A DNA stretch of 49,385 nt from an uncultured Flavobacteriales bacterium (GTDB taxonomy: Bacteria > Bacteroidota > Bacteroidia > Flavobacteriales_D > Parvicellaceae), in NCBI GenBank assembly GCA_943787725.1, contig CALSNM010000028.1, positions 1 to 49,385 of the forward strand, in the 5' to 3' direction. The stretch's first letter is position 1. Each line of letters begins with the position of its first letter. Positions 1-11,210 of this stretch are shown here, in pieces. A model generated the notes under the pieces. It worked only from the letters and a program-made list of their open reading frames with translations. It searched no databases and was not told the origin of the DNA. The translations under genes were made by a program, and so were the position numbers.

Positions 1-10
1 TATCAGTTTT

Positions 11-698
11 TTATGGGGTAGAATTTGATACAGAGATTACCTTTCCGTTTATAAATCGTGATCCATTTGATGCAAAACTATATATGTATTGAGCCATTTC
101 TATCGCGGAAACTGAAGCTTCATATCCCGGGAAGGCCTCATTTAGCATTTCTGTTTGAACTGCGCCAAGCGCTAAACAATTAAATTTAATATTTGATTCC
201 TTATATTCCTCAGCTAAACATTCTGTTAAAATCGACAAACCTCCTTTTGAGGAACTGTAAGCAGATAACCCCGGGAACTTAACAGAGCCTTGAACACCTC
301 CCATACTTCCTATATTTATTACATGAGAATTATCCTCTCCTAAGTAATGGAATAACATTTTGGATTAATCGAAATGGACCTAATAAATTCACTTCAAACA
401 TCGTTCTTAAATTACTTTCTGAAATTTGACCAAATGGCTCATTCACGAGATAACCTGCATTATTAATTAAAACATCTATGCCATTCTCAATAGTAAGAAA
501 CGAGTTTAATTCGACAATATCGAACGATTCAAAATCAAATTGCAGGAAGCTAATTCTAGCTGAATCACCAACTTCATTTTTGTATTTTTCAATTGGAGCT
601 ATGTTTCTACTCAAACAATAAACATTATGTTGCTGCGAAAACAACTTTACTAACTCCAACCCTATACCTCTGGAGCAACCTGTAATAACAATATTCAT
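11..698 (-). CDS. Short-chain dehydrogenase/reductase (SDR), frameshifted
   Basis: NAD(P)-dependent oxidoreductase of the classical SDR family; the substrate cannot be told. The N-terminal part (330-698) carries the cofactor motif TGCSRGIG and the NNAG motif. The C-terminal part (11-358) carries the active-site YSSSK preceded by a serine (INIGSMGG). The two parts lie in different frames that overlap at about 330-358, and together they make about 228 residues, a normal SDR length. One indel near 320-345 is the simplest explanation. The start is the ATG at 698, directly before the nucleotide-binding strand. The protease gene lies upstream on the same strand, 46 bases away. Family assignment is firm; function is open. 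Confidence 0.85.
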
Positions 699-710
699 TT
701 ATATAGTATA

Positions 711-726
711 AAAAAGGCCAGGCCTT
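711..726 (-). terminator. Weak candidate terminator after the protease gene
   Basis: On the minus strand AAGGCCTGGCCTT is followed by a T run just past the protease stop codon. The palindrome leaves a short loop, so the usable stem is only about four pairs. A weak terminator is possible but not strongly supported. Confidence 0.35.
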
Positions 727-744
727 CATGATTCGTTTGTAAAT

Positions 745-2391
745 TTATTCTATTATCAACTTTTCAATTTGCATAGCTCCTTCAGAACTTACTTTAATAA
801 AATACACTCCACTCGAAACGGAACTTAAATCTACTTTCAATGAAGCTCCGGTTACATTTGTATAGATGATATTAACCTTCCTTGCAGATCAACTAATTCA
901 ACAGACACATTATTCAAACCATTATTAATAAGCATAACTGTTACGCTATTAGATGCTGGATTTGGATACATTTCAAAGGAAATATTATTATCAATTTCTT
1001 TTACACTTGTTAAACAAAAAGCTGGCACATCTACTCCTCCGTTGGGATCAAAACCATCTAACGAGGTAACTCCAGTACCAGTAGGATCCAACCAATCCCT
1101 CAATCTAGACGAAGAAGAGCTGGAACCATTTCCGGTCCAAGACATTGAAAATTTACCATAGTAATCATTAACACTATTACTGCAGTTTGCTTGCCCACCA
1201 TGCAACTGCCCTACTAAATGATGATTCTCATCCCATAATCCAGAACCAGAGGAACCTCCTTCGGTTGTTGTATTTCTTTCCCAAGCTTCTATTCTCCATG
1301 AAGAGTTAGAGATAGATAATCCGGCAGCGCTTGTTAAAGGATCATCATCAAATGCCAATTTCTTTACATCTCCTGATGGGTGATGAATACTTACTCCTGT
1401 TTGTGGCGACGATCCTCCATTTTCCCAACCGGCATAAAACACTTCATAACTTGCTGGAGGAGTTGTATTTAATTCTATTAAACCAAAATCGGAAGCTGAA
1501 TTACTTGCTTTAAGCGTAGACCCATTAACGCTATTTCCATTAGTTGCACCTGCTGCATTCGCATTTGAACTTGAACAGTTGGTGCTATTGTAGTTAAACT
1601 TAAAAACTGCACTTCCCATAGATGATGGACCACAGTGATTTGCAGTTAAGAAATAAGGGAGTACCATCCTCACTTGTGTTGTTTATTAATGTTCCTGTAC
1701 AAAGACCTCCTCCATTTGCTATTCTCGCTACTGACCTTATTTCATCCAACCAACCACAAGCATCCCAACAAACGACATCTTTATTACAAGTTCCGGATTC
1801 ACCTACTTTTACTGGGTACCAGTTATTAATATCTACATAACCGTGCACAACCATTCCTATAAGCAATCTTCCTTGACCTACAACTTCCTTCGGCTCAAAA
1901 TACTCAATAACTACAGTTTCTCCCTTAATCAAGTCCGAGCCTAACATGTTATTTGCATTATTATTCTTTTCAGTATAAGCACCCACAACCATTTCCGTTT
2001 CTTTATTATACAAATGAACAGAACCGCCCTCGGGAATAAAGAAAGTCATTAAATATTACATTCATCGACAATGCTCCAGGAGAGGCAAATTTAATTTTCC
2101 AAAGCTTATCTCCTTCATCCGTGTTTGCCAAGTTCCAGAATTTTGTAAACTATAATTAGTAATATGCTCATATCCAAATCGAAAAGGACCTACCTTATTT
2201 GATCCGGTTAATCAAATCTTCTTCTAATTGTTTTTCAAGATCAAAGACTGGCATCACATATTCAATCATCTTACTATCATCGGACAACAAGTTAGAAGTA
2301 AAAGACACGGGACCTCCAACATTGTAGGTTTGTGCTATTTTGCATAAATTGAGGCTAGCCCTAAACAATAATAGTAGAATGCTTTTTTCAT
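745..2391 (-). CDS. Secreted trypsin-like serine protease with T9SS sorting domain, multiply frameshifted
   Basis: Predicted exported protease resembling the lysyl endopeptidase group of Bacteroidota. The catalytic triad is visible: His in TANHCG, Asp in SDFGLIEL and Ser in EGGSSGSGLWD. A T9SS type A sorting domain follows (MYPNPASNSV, then LDLQGR-like and SSGVYFIKV segments). It ends IEKLIIE at a stop at 745-747, in a different frame from the main body. Upstream of 2049, minus-strand frames give MKKAFYYYCLGLASIYA-like signal sequence and prodomain pieces (GGPVSFTSNLL, GDKLWKIKF). At least five indels are needed to join these into about 545 residues. Because every piece remains recognisable and in order, sequencing indels are more likely than decay. 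Cleavage specificity is an inference from family resemblance only. Confidence 0.8.
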
Positions 2392-2525
2392 GGTTGTTTT
2401 TTAATTTGAGTCGTCAATATACAAAACAAATTGATGTCTACCAATTAAATACCACATACCTATCTTAGGCAGATAAAAATAAACACTTAAACATAGTCTT
2501 ACAACAAAAAATCAGCTTAGCCAAA

Positions 2526-3587
2526 TTATGCTTCATCGAAATCTACCACCACACTTTCGGATGCAGGATGGGCTTGACACGCCAACACAAAACCTTCGGC
2601 AACCTCTTCATCACTTAATGCATAATTAGCATCCATTATCATTTTTCCTTCAGTAACCTTTGCCTTGCAAGTGCAGCAAACAGCACCTTTGCAAGAAAAT
2701 GGAGCATCTACATCATTTCTCATTGCAGCTTCTAACACATTCTCTCCCGCTGAAGCCAAGTCAAACTCTGTTTCCTCGTCATCATATATGACTTTCACTT
2801 TAGATATTCCATTAAAATCTGAAACACTGATTCTTTTGCGTCCGATAATAAAACAGGTGTCGTAAACAGCTCATATTTAATCTTATCATCGGATACACCA
2901 AGAGTTTCAATGCATCTTTAACAGAAAATATCATTGCTTCAGGGCCACACATGAAATAAGAATTCGCCTTCAATAAGTCCGAATCGGAAGTTAAAAGTTC
3001 AATTGCTTTAGTTTTATCTATCCTTCCTGATGTAATCGCATTTCCTGTTTCTTCTCTAGTATAGCAAATGATGGAACGATTAACCTATTTCCTTCTAAAG
3101 AATCAATCTCCTTTTTAAATATTGTACTCTCGCTCGTTTGGTTACCATAAAATAACACAAATTTACTTGTAGGCTCACCCTCCAAAACTGACTTAATCAT
3201 TGACCATACCGGAGTAATTCCACTTCCCGCAACAAACGCTACGTAGGTTTTCTGCTCTGCGCTTGTTTCAAGAATAAAATTACCTTGAGGAGGCATTACT
3301 TCAATTTGATCTCCTATCTTTACTGAATCATTGATAAAGTTTGAAACCAAGCCGTTTTCAACGCGCTTAACAGCTATTCGAATTTCTTCATCAATAAGCG
3401 GAGAGGAACACATTGAATAAGACCGTCTTTCCTCTTTCCCATCAAGATTAAACTTCAATGTGAGATATTGTCCAGAAATATATTCAAACGAACTTTTATC
3501 ACTTTCAGGAATTTCGAATGCTAGAGATACGGTATCCGAGGTTTCATTTTTTACATCAACTACTTTAAGCTTGTGGAACTTACTCAT
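2526..3587 (-). CDS. paaE: PaaE-type flavin/2Fe-2S oxidoreductase, frameshifted
   Basis: Likely the reductase component of phenylacetyl-CoA 1,2-epoxidase, or a close relative passing electrons from NAD(P)H through FAD to a plant-type 2Fe-2S cluster. The first part (3018-3587) has the FAD motif RRSYSMCSSP and the nucleotide-binding GSGITPVWSM. The middle (about 2800-3020, other frames) contains FMCGPEAMI, the typical NAD-domain loop. The last part (2526-2798) has the ferredoxin cysteines in CKGAVCCTCKAKV and a fourth Cys in LACQAHP. The joined length of about 353 residues fits PaaE. At least two indels are needed. It is divergent from paaG across 154 bases. The PaaE name rests on domain order and neighbour; the other subunits (PaaABCD) are not in the window. 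Confidence 0.75.
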
Positions 3588-3613
3588 GGAAAATATTATT
3601 TAGGTTTAAGTTG

Positions 3614-3645
3614 CAAAGTTAATATAGCTAATGAAATTATCTCAA
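3614..3645 (-). promoter_or_regulatory. Bacteroidota-type promoter for paaE
   Basis: On the minus strand TTG (3643-3645) is separated by 21 bases from TAACTTTG (3614-3621), matching the Bacteroidota -33/-7 consensus TTG-N19-21-TAnnTTTG. The predicted RNA start lies about 20 bases before the ATG at 3587. Confidence 0.6.
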
Positions 3646-3741
3646 TCTAGAACTATGTATTTTTCATTATGAATTTATTCCATGGAATATCAACTATATA
3701 GCAGAATACTTTTACTTTTATGCAAATAATTTTCCCAAACA

Positions 3742-4527
3742 ATGAAGACATACAACAATATAGAATTTGAAATTAACGAAGGCGTTGCTATAATCACCTT
3801 AAATAGGACTGATGTATTAAACAGCTTTAATTTTGAAATGGCAGATGAAACAATAGATGCATTAACTTATTCAAGAGACGAAAAAACGATTAGAGCAGTT
3901 GTTTTAACTGCTAACGGGAAAGGATTTTGTGCCGGCCAAGATTTAGAGGAGGCTACTCGAGAAAATGGACCAAATATTGGAAAGATTGTTGAGCATACTT
4001 ACAACCCTATTATCGGATTAATAAGAAATATTGAAAAACCCGTTATTTGCGCTGTAAATGGAGTAGCTGCTGGCGCAGGAGCTAACATTGCAATTGCATG
4101 TGATTTAACTTTTGCTGCCGAATCAGCAAATTTCATTCAGTCATTCAGCAATATTGGTTTAGTCCCGGATAGCGGTGGGACTTTTTTCCTTCCTCGATTA
4201 ATTGGACTTCAAAGAGCCACAGCTATGATGTTTTTAGGAAACAAAACGTCTGCCATTGAAGCAAAAGAAATGGGAATGATTTATGAAACGGTTGCTGACG
4301 GACAATTAATGCAAGTTGTACTTGATTTTGCAAAAAAGCTCTCAAAAAGACCAACAAAAGGATTTGGTTTAACAAAGAAGGCGTTAAACAAATCTTTTAC
4401 TAATTCTTTGGAAGAACAATTAGGTCTGGAAAAGGAATTACAAGTGCTTGCAGCCAAAACGCATGATCACCAAGAAGGAATAAAAGCTTTTTTTGAGAAA
4501 AGAAGACCTAACTACACAGGAGAATAA
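3742..4527 (+). CDS. paaG: Enoyl-CoA hydratase/isomerase family, PaaG-like
   Basis: A 261-residue crotonase-fold protein, probably 2-(1,2-epoxy-1,2-dihydrophenyl)acetyl-CoA isomerase of phenylacetate degradation. The oxyanion-hole segments are GKGFCAGQDLEE (about residue 60) and CAVNGVAAGAGANIAIACD (about residue 100). The segment GLVPDSGGTFFLPRLIG carries the Asp typical of PaaG isomerases where hydratases usually have Glu. The gene is complete and unbroken, unlike its neighbours. The divergent PaaE-type gene supports the pathway call. Its stop codon directly abuts the stop of the convergent patatin gene with no base between them. A general crotonase role cannot be ruled out. Confidence 0.8.
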   Translation: MKTYNNIEFEINEGVAIITLNRTDVLNSFNFEMADETIDALTYSRDEKTIRAVVLTANGKGFCAGQDLEEATRENGPNIGKIVEHTYNPIIGLIRNIEKPVICAVNGVAAGAGANIAIACDLTFAAESANFIQSFSNIGLVPDSGGTFFLPRLIGLQRATAMMFLGNKTSAIEAKEMGMIYETVADGQLMQVVLDFAKKLSKRPTKGFGLTKKALNKSFTNSLEEQLGLEKELQVLAAKTHDHQEGIKAFFEKRRPNYTGE

Positions 4528-6824
4528 TTATTTTTTCAGGAAACGCTTATTATAGATCAGGTATCCAAAATTAAAAAGGAAACTCCATTGGTTTTCTCTC
4601 GCTTCATAATAGTTCGCCGATAACGAAATAGGACCAAGAGGACTGCTATACACTAAACTCCCTGAACCAATATAATATCTGGCTGACCAAGCATTATTAA
4701 TATCATAAGCTGGCAAATTAAATTCATTTGCTAAGATTTCAGTGTGCGGCTGAAATACAAAACCCTCAACTCTTAAGTCCAAAGAAGGCCGAACTGAAAA
4801 AATTGCTTTCACTCCCCCTGCAATATAATCATGCGAAGCATGCTCTGAAATGAAAAAGGTTTTACTTTCTACAGTAGGATAATAAGAAGGAGCTTGTATC
4901 ATAGTTGCAGTGTAATTATCCAAAAAATTATCCGCTCACCAATAATACACCTTCCATCTCCCCACCTAACTTTATATGTTTGGATAATTTAAAATACTGT
5001 TCAAGCCTTCCCTTAAACAAATACCACACATGATTTATGTTTTCAGCTGGAGAAACCAAAGGAGATGTACTTCCAGGTACGCTATTTTCTTTTCCAAATA
5101 TATAATTTGCCTGTAAATGCAACAAACCTCCCTCTGTAGCATATATTTTACGATTAAGAGTTGATTGCTTATAATTCACCCCTATTACTTGAGCTTCAAA
5201 ATTTGTTGCATCCGCAGTGTCAGATGCTAAAAATTGCTCAGTTTGATAATAGTTATTCTCGGTCAATCCAACTTCATAAGAAATTGATAACTTTCCAAAA
5301 TTGGAGACAGGAAGCTGTAAATCAACACCCCAATAACTTTCGTTTTCGACTATATAAGATGGTTTTACATCTTCAAAAAAAGTTGCAAAGCTCTTAAAAA
5401 AGTCCCATCTACTAATATATCCATACACCCCTAATTTAATGGGCAAACTGTAATTGGCCTCTACATCAAATCTTCCACCAACAGAACCGTAGAACTTTCC
5501 AAAATAAGAATTTGCGGAAAGTTTAAATGCAAATTTATTTAAACGCAAATATTCCATACCAAGATATGCAGTGTTAATAGGTCTGGATGAAAACAAACCA
5601 CCAAATTTAATATTGAAAGGCTTTTCCGGTTTAACGCGAATAACCAAAACATAGTTCCCTGTTACCTCATTGTATTGTGCAAGAGGATAAATGTTTTTCA
5701 CTTTTTCATCTTCAGCCAATCGAAAATATCTTTTTTGTAATTCGTCGAGACTTATCAATTCTTTTTTACGGATTAAGGCTGACTTTATATATTTTGCTTG
5801 ATTTTCTGTAACCCCCTCCACTATAACTTCCTCAAAATATATTGGCTTCAATTTTTTTCTGAATTCATTCGTTTTTGCAACAATACGGAATCACTAACCC
5901 TTAAATGAATTGCATCTTTTATGCTATCCATTAATGCCATTGTTGCTTCATATCCTTCTTGAACAATTTCCTCTGCTTTCCCAAAATCGAAAACACCTAT
6001 GCTTGCTTTGGGTTCTATTAAAATTCCATTTTCACAAATTATGGATGTTTCCGCTCTGTTCAATATCATAGTTTTTAATTGAGATATTGGATCATCTTGA
6101 TCAGGAGGCGCCGCAGTATCGCGTAAAATTGACTCCTATAATTATGTCTGGCATAAATTCATCATACATAATATCGGATGGAAAATTATTGTACAAACCA
6201 CCGTCAAACAGAAGTTTCCCTTCCACCATTATTGGCCTAATATAACCTGGGTAAGTCATAGAGGCTCTAACGGCTTGATTCAAATGACCTGTCCCAAAAA
6301 CAACTTGACTTTTTGTGTTAATATCTGAAGCAACGCATCTAAAGGGAACAAACAAACTATCAAAATTGTAATCCGCCTGAGCAGATATATTTGAATACTG
6401 TTTCATGTATTCAAAATCCAGTGAAATCGGATTTGTTAAGCTTGTTGGCAATGACTTGGAAACATTAAAATCATTGGAAAATCTTAGATTTACTAGTGAT
6501 GCATCACTTTCCGTTTTTCTGAAAAAATATTTATATTGGGTTTCAATACCACCATTAGATATTAACTCAAACTTATCATCAAAAAACAAATACTCCATCT
6601 GCTGCGGCGATATGCCAGCTGAGTACATACTCCCAATCATAGCACCTGCACTTGTTCCTGTGATATAATCAATAGGAATATTATTTTCTTCTAAAGCCTT
6701 TATCACACCTACATGTGCTAAACCCAGCGCTCCACCACCACTCAATACTAATCCAACTTTTTGGGAATATCCCAAAAAAGCTGTAGAATAAAAATAAGGA
6801 TAATATGAATTTTTTACTTATCAC
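4528..6824 (-). CDS. Patatin-like phospholipase with POTRA and outer-membrane beta-barrel, frameshifted
   Basis: Predicted lipid acyl hydrolase joined to a BamA/TamA-like translocation module, as in type Vd (PlpD-like) secretion. The N-terminal region (6101-6775) has the oxyanion motif SGGGALGLAHVG, the nucleophile elbow GTSAG and the dyad Asp in FDGGLYNN. A POTRA-like segment (FEEVIVEGVTENQAKYIKSA) follows, then a barrel of amphipathic strands ending NFGYLIYNKRFLKK. Four reading-frame pieces (6101-6775, 5848-6069, 4928-5851, 4528-4923) join to about 760 residues, normal for this Bacteroidota family. Upstream, a shifted frame gives a hydrophobic signal sequence (KKFILSLFLFYSFFG) from a possible GTG at 6824, so the T6/G3 run near 6771-6778 probably holds another indel. 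Domain calls are firm; the exact start is not. Confidence 0.82.
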
Positions 6825-6929
6825 ATTCACGTTATTGTATTACAACGGTTTGAATTTACCTTAAAACTTTTAGAATTATATGACACTCACATATCTTTTC
6901 AATAAAGTGACATGCATTCAACTCCTACT

Positions 6930-8364
6930 TTAATTGGTATGATCTTTCAATACATCTTTTAGTAATGTCCAAAACTTAGCAACCGTATCAATTTTTACTT
7001 TTTCATCCGGAGAATGGGGATTTCGAATTGTCGGACCAAATGAAATCATATCCCAATTCGGATAAATCTCACCCAAAATACCACACTCCAGTCCTGCATG
7101 ACATGCCATCACTTTTGGATCTTCATTATAAAGGGCTTTGTATTTTCCTTTCATCAGCTCCAAGATTTCAGAATTTGAATTTGGATCCCATCCAGGATAA
7201 GAACCTGTATGTTCAACATCACACCCCATTAATTGAAAGCTTGCTCCAACTGTATGAGCAATATCCATTTTGGCTGTTTCTAAGAACTACGCTGTAAACT
7301 CTGGGTATTGAATTCTCCGTCTTTTACAACAACCCTTGCTAAAGAGGAAGAAGTCTCCACCAAGCCTTCAATTGTCATACTCATTCTATAAACACCATTG
7401 TGCAGAGCATATATTGCATTCGTAAGTTTAAACACATCACTTTTAGACATTACTTTTTTCGGCAAGTCAACAGGGTAATTTCAATTATTAATCCACCATC
7501 TGAAACAGAAAACTCTCCTTTAATTTCTTCAACTCTTTTTGAAAATATCTTTAAATATGATTCATCCTTTACTGTAATAGTTGCAAAAGACTCTCTTGGA
7601 ATTGCATTTCGCAAACTACCTCCATTTATTTCTGCTATTCGAAGCTCCAAATCCTCGCAATTCCAAAGTAAACGATTCATTATTTTATTTGCATTTCCGC
7701 GTTGCAAATGAATATCCATTCCAGAGTGACCTCCTTTTAAACCTTTTACTGTAATCGCGTAAGCAATTCCTGATGAGGCTACTTCTGAGTAGCTGTATTT
7801 TGTATTTGTATCAATACCACCTGCACAACCTATAGAGAATTCATCATCATCTTCAGTATCCAAATTCAATAATATATCTGCTTTCAAAACTCCAGGCTCT
7901 AAACCAAAAGCTCCAGTCATTCCTGTTTCTTCGTCTATTGTAAATAAAGCTTCTAAAGCTGGATGAGCAATATCAGTAGATTCGAGCAAAGACATTATTG
8001 CTGCTACTCCCATTCCATTATCCGCACCTAAAGTAGTTCCGTTAGCAGTAACCCAATCTCCAGCAATTAACATCTCAATACCTTGCGTATCAAAATCAAA
8101 TGCTGTGTCTGAATTTTTTTGATGAACCATATCAAGATGCGATTGTAAAACAACCATTTTCCTATTTTCCATTCCTAGGGTAGCAGGTTTTGAAATTATC
8201 ACGTTACCCACTCCGAATCTACATAAGTAGGTAACCCTAAGTCCTCTCCAAAATCTTTTGCGAAAGCGATTACTCTCTCTTCCTTTTTGGAAGGGCGAGG
8301 AACGCTATTTAACTTTGCAAAATTGTTCCAAACTGCTTTGTGGTTCTAAGTCTCTAATTTCCAT
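6930..8364 (-). CDS. pepD: Aminoacyl-histidine dipeptidase (M20 family), frameshifted
   Basis: Cytosolic zinc dipeptidase (PepD, beta-Ala-His/Xaa-His type). Metal-site motifs are visible: LQSHLDMVHQ, LGADNGMGVA, the catalytic pair in IDEETGMTGA, LNLDTED, and a late His in ACHAGLECG. Reading-frame pieces at 7450-8211, 7280-7465 and 6930-7268 follow in order. The true N-terminus lies upstream at the ATG at 8364 (MEIRDLEPQ), followed after another indel by NFAKLNSVPRPSKKEERV, a hallmark of PepD. The joined length is about 478 residues against about 485 for the family. At least three or four indels are present. Nothing suggests an operon. Confidence 0.85.
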
Positions 8365-8399
8365 GAAATATATATTTGAGGCGAATATAATAAGTATGA

Positions 8400-8645
<246 letters not shown>

Positions 8646-9872
8646 TTAATAACTAGTAACCAATATCTCTACTCGCCTATTCAGTGACTGTTCTTCCTCT
8701 GTGCCGGTTGTTGGAAATAACATTTGCGTGCAATTAAATCCTTTGACTAGTAATGCGCTCAGAATCGATTCCTTTTTTTATTAAAAATGTTTTCACAGTG
8801 CTTGCTCTAGCCAAGGAAAGATCTTGACTTGATGCTATTCCACCAGGACAACCGTTTGTATGTCCATCAATCCTTATCGATAAGAGATTTATTCCTTTTC
8901 ATTAATTTTAATATTCTGTTAAAAGTAGGTATTGAAGCTGGTCAAAGCCTCTAGGAGAACCTCCATGAAAATTTATATTATTTAAAACTATGTTCTTACC
9001 TTTCTTTAATGCAGGTAAAATGACATTTATAGGGTCAGGAAAAGTTTCAGAAGTAATTTTAATCATTTTCTCGAAGAAGAAATGATTATTACTCTCAACA
9101 GACAACGTATAATCTCCAGAACGTGATGTTTTCAATATAGGTGCATCCAACTTAAATTCCCCTGTAGTTTTATCTGCTATTGTTTCTGCTAAGAGCTCTC
9201 CCGTTTTACTTTCCCACATAACTTTTACTTCCTCATTTATCAAATCATTCTCGTCATTTTTTATAACGCCAGTGACCTCAACTGTTTTGTAATAGTCAAA
9301 CACCAATGAAAAACCAGCCTTATTTCCATAGACGTTATCCAAAACTAAATAATATTGGTCTCCTTGCTCGACATCTATTGCTTTACTAAGATGGTTTCCT
9401 GGTCCAGAATGCACTCTTTCTTCACCAGCACCAAGCCAAAGACCTGTAACACTATTTTCCTCAGGACTATATCGAGATATATTGGTTCGAAGCGGTTTGA
9501 TTTTCTTTTTAACCACATCTGAACAAAAATTTTCATCCGTATACTTAAACAAAAGAAAATCAAAATCGGTAGCTGTATCTTTTGGAATGATTTTAAAAAT
9601 CAGAATCCCATCAGTAACTGCGTCAAACTGAAACCAAGCGCTGTTATGCTCCTTTTTAAAATACTGCAATGAATTGCTTGAGTTCCCCGAAAACTCAACC
9701 TTCTCTCCTATTCCTTGGGGCGATTCTTCAAACCTATACTTTCCTTCTGCTTTAATTATAGGCAGCATTGAAAGCAATCTTGGACCAATGGAGCTGTTTT
9801 TTGGCAATAACCTATTACTAGAAAAAAACAGGAAAACGTGAATGACAACAAATATTTATTTGTACTTCTCAT
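8646..9872 (-). CDS. OmpA-family outer-membrane/peptidoglycan-binding protein, frameshifted
   Basis: Secreted envelope protein. The N-terminus MRSTNKYLLSFTFSCFF..IGYCQ (start 9872) is a good signal peptide. The body (8908-9807) resembles a PPC-like beta-sandwich followed by a carboxypeptidase-regulatory-like segment. The C-terminus (8646-8910, shifted frames) is an OmpA domain: RIDGHTNGCPGG, DLSLARASTVKTFLIKKGID and EEQSLNRRVEILV. The OmpA domain should bind peptidoglycan. The joined length is about 409 residues with at least three indels, one just after the signal peptide (VQDCF then shifted) and two near 8880-8925. The function beyond envelope anchoring is unknown. Confidence 0.8.
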
Positions 9873-9941
9873 AAAATGACTTATTAATGTTAATACTATA
9901 ACGCCACCTTAATCTTTTGGTACAATAACAAATTCGGTATT

Positions 9942-10991
9942 TTACTTTTCACTTGAAAATAAACGTGCTAACATGCTGTTTTCATCAATATGATTTGCAG
10001 TATTTTTAAAAAGTATTATGATAGGAACTGAAAGTATTACACCTGCAATACCCCACAAATATCCCCAAAAAATAAGATTAACAAACACTACCATGGTAGC
10101 TCATTGCAAAACTTTTACCTATATACCTAACTTCAACAAATGTTCCCATGATTAATTGAACTGCTATTAATAATGCAGCAAACAGTCCAACCATTGGTAA
10201 TGAATTCATTTCTAAAAAGGCTAATAACACGGGAATACAGTTGCAACAAGAGAACCTACTTGCGGTATAAAATTTAACAAAAAGGCTAGAAACCCAAAAA
10301 ACAAGGCGAAATCCACTCCAAATAAATAACAAAGACCACCAAATAAAATCCCAGTAACCAAACTTACTAACGCTTTAACTTTTATATAAATTCGTAAATC
10401 TTCTATCCAATCATTTACCACCTTAAGCAGCTCTTTACCCTGCTTCTCTCCCCCTAAGTAACGCAGATAGTTTTCATAATTATAAATACTTGCAAGAATA
10501 ATTATTAAATAGATTAATATCATTAAGTACATCCCAACTAATGAGTTAAACATATCCAAAATGGGAGAAACCGAATCCATAAATTTCCCAGAAGAAAATG
10601 CATCTGAAAACCCACTCCAATCAATATCTTTTCCCAAATCTATTCCAGTATAGTCACCTAAAATTTCAAAAATTGGCAACAATTTCGTATCCACAAGAGA
10701 GCTTATTTCATTCTTTTTCAAACTATATTCATAGTTCGTAAATTGAATAATAAACCCGCCAACTCTTACTGCTCCAATGATTGCAGCGCCTACTATAAAT
10801 ACTGCTAGAACATTCGGAACTTTCCATTTTTTTAGTTGCATAAAAGTAGGAACTAACAATGCGGCCAGAAAAATACTCATCGCCAATGGAATTATAACCA
10901 AAGCCATCTCTCTAAGAACAATAAATAAAATTATCGTTGTAACAATAATTAATAAGGTTCTTATTAATTTAATATTTGATTGATTTTCCAT
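9942..10991 (-). CDS. AI-2E family transporter, frameshifted
   Basis: Multi-pass inner-membrane protein of the AI-2E (PerM/TqsA) family. Residues 1-60 are two adjacent hydrophobic helices. After an extramembrane stretch comes the conserved segment FGFLAFLLNFIPQVGSLVAT. The C-terminal helices follow in other frames: PMVGLFAALLIAVQLIMGTF, then WGYLWGIAGVILSVPIIIL and a tail ending LARLFSSEK at 9942. The joined length of about 350 residues is typical. Two indels are needed, near 10240 and 10095. Substrates vary in this family, so transport of autoinducer-2 should not be assumed. Its promoter overlaps that of the divergent hutU. Confidence 0.85.
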
Positions 10992-11008
10992 GTCTATATG
11001 GTTTTTGC

Positions 11009-11038
11009 CAAATATAACGAATCTGTATTTGCTTCCAA
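11009..11038 (-). promoter_or_regulatory. Promoter for the AI-2E transporter gene
   Basis: On the minus strand TTG (11036-11038) is followed after 19 bases by TATATTTG (11009-11016), a full match to the Bacteroidota consensus. The predicted start is about 10 bases before the ATG at 10991. It overlaps the opposite-facing hutU promoter. Confidence 0.65.
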
Positions 11039-11059
11039 CCGTAGGGTTGTTTACATTTG
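11029..11059 (+). promoter_or_regulatory. Promoter for hutU
   Basis: TTG (11029-11031), 20 bases, then TACATTTG (11052-11059). This gives a predicted RNA start near 11066 and a 5' leader of about 145 bases before hutU. Confidence 0.6.
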
Positions 11060-11118
11060 TACCAACAAAAATACTACAGCATTGTCAACGGGATATTTAA
11101 CATATCAAATATGTATTT

Positions 11119-11134
11119 CGAAAATTGATTTTCG
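11119..11134. promoter_or_regulatory. Inverted repeat, possible operator in the hutU leader
   Basis: CGAAAATTGATTTTCG is a perfect seven-base inverted repeat around TG, between the predicted hutU promoter and the start codon. It could bind a regulator or be chance in AT-rich DNA. No regulator gene lies nearby. Confidence 0.3.
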
Positions 11135-11210
11135 TTCCAATTCTAGATATCCATAGTGAAAGCATTTTTAGAAATGTTATTCAAACGATCATCAATTTAT
11201 ACATAATAAA

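Noticed and set aside
4520..4532. Zero-base spacing between the stops of paaG and the patatin gene as a sign of fusion or error
   Set aside because: Both C-termini look complete, and tight convergent ends recur in this window (8645/8646, 13211/13214, 19682/19684), so it reflects compact packing.
9375..9563. 62-codon minus-strand ORF inside the OmpA-type gene
   Set aside because: It is a shadow frame of a well-supported coding region with no domain of its own.
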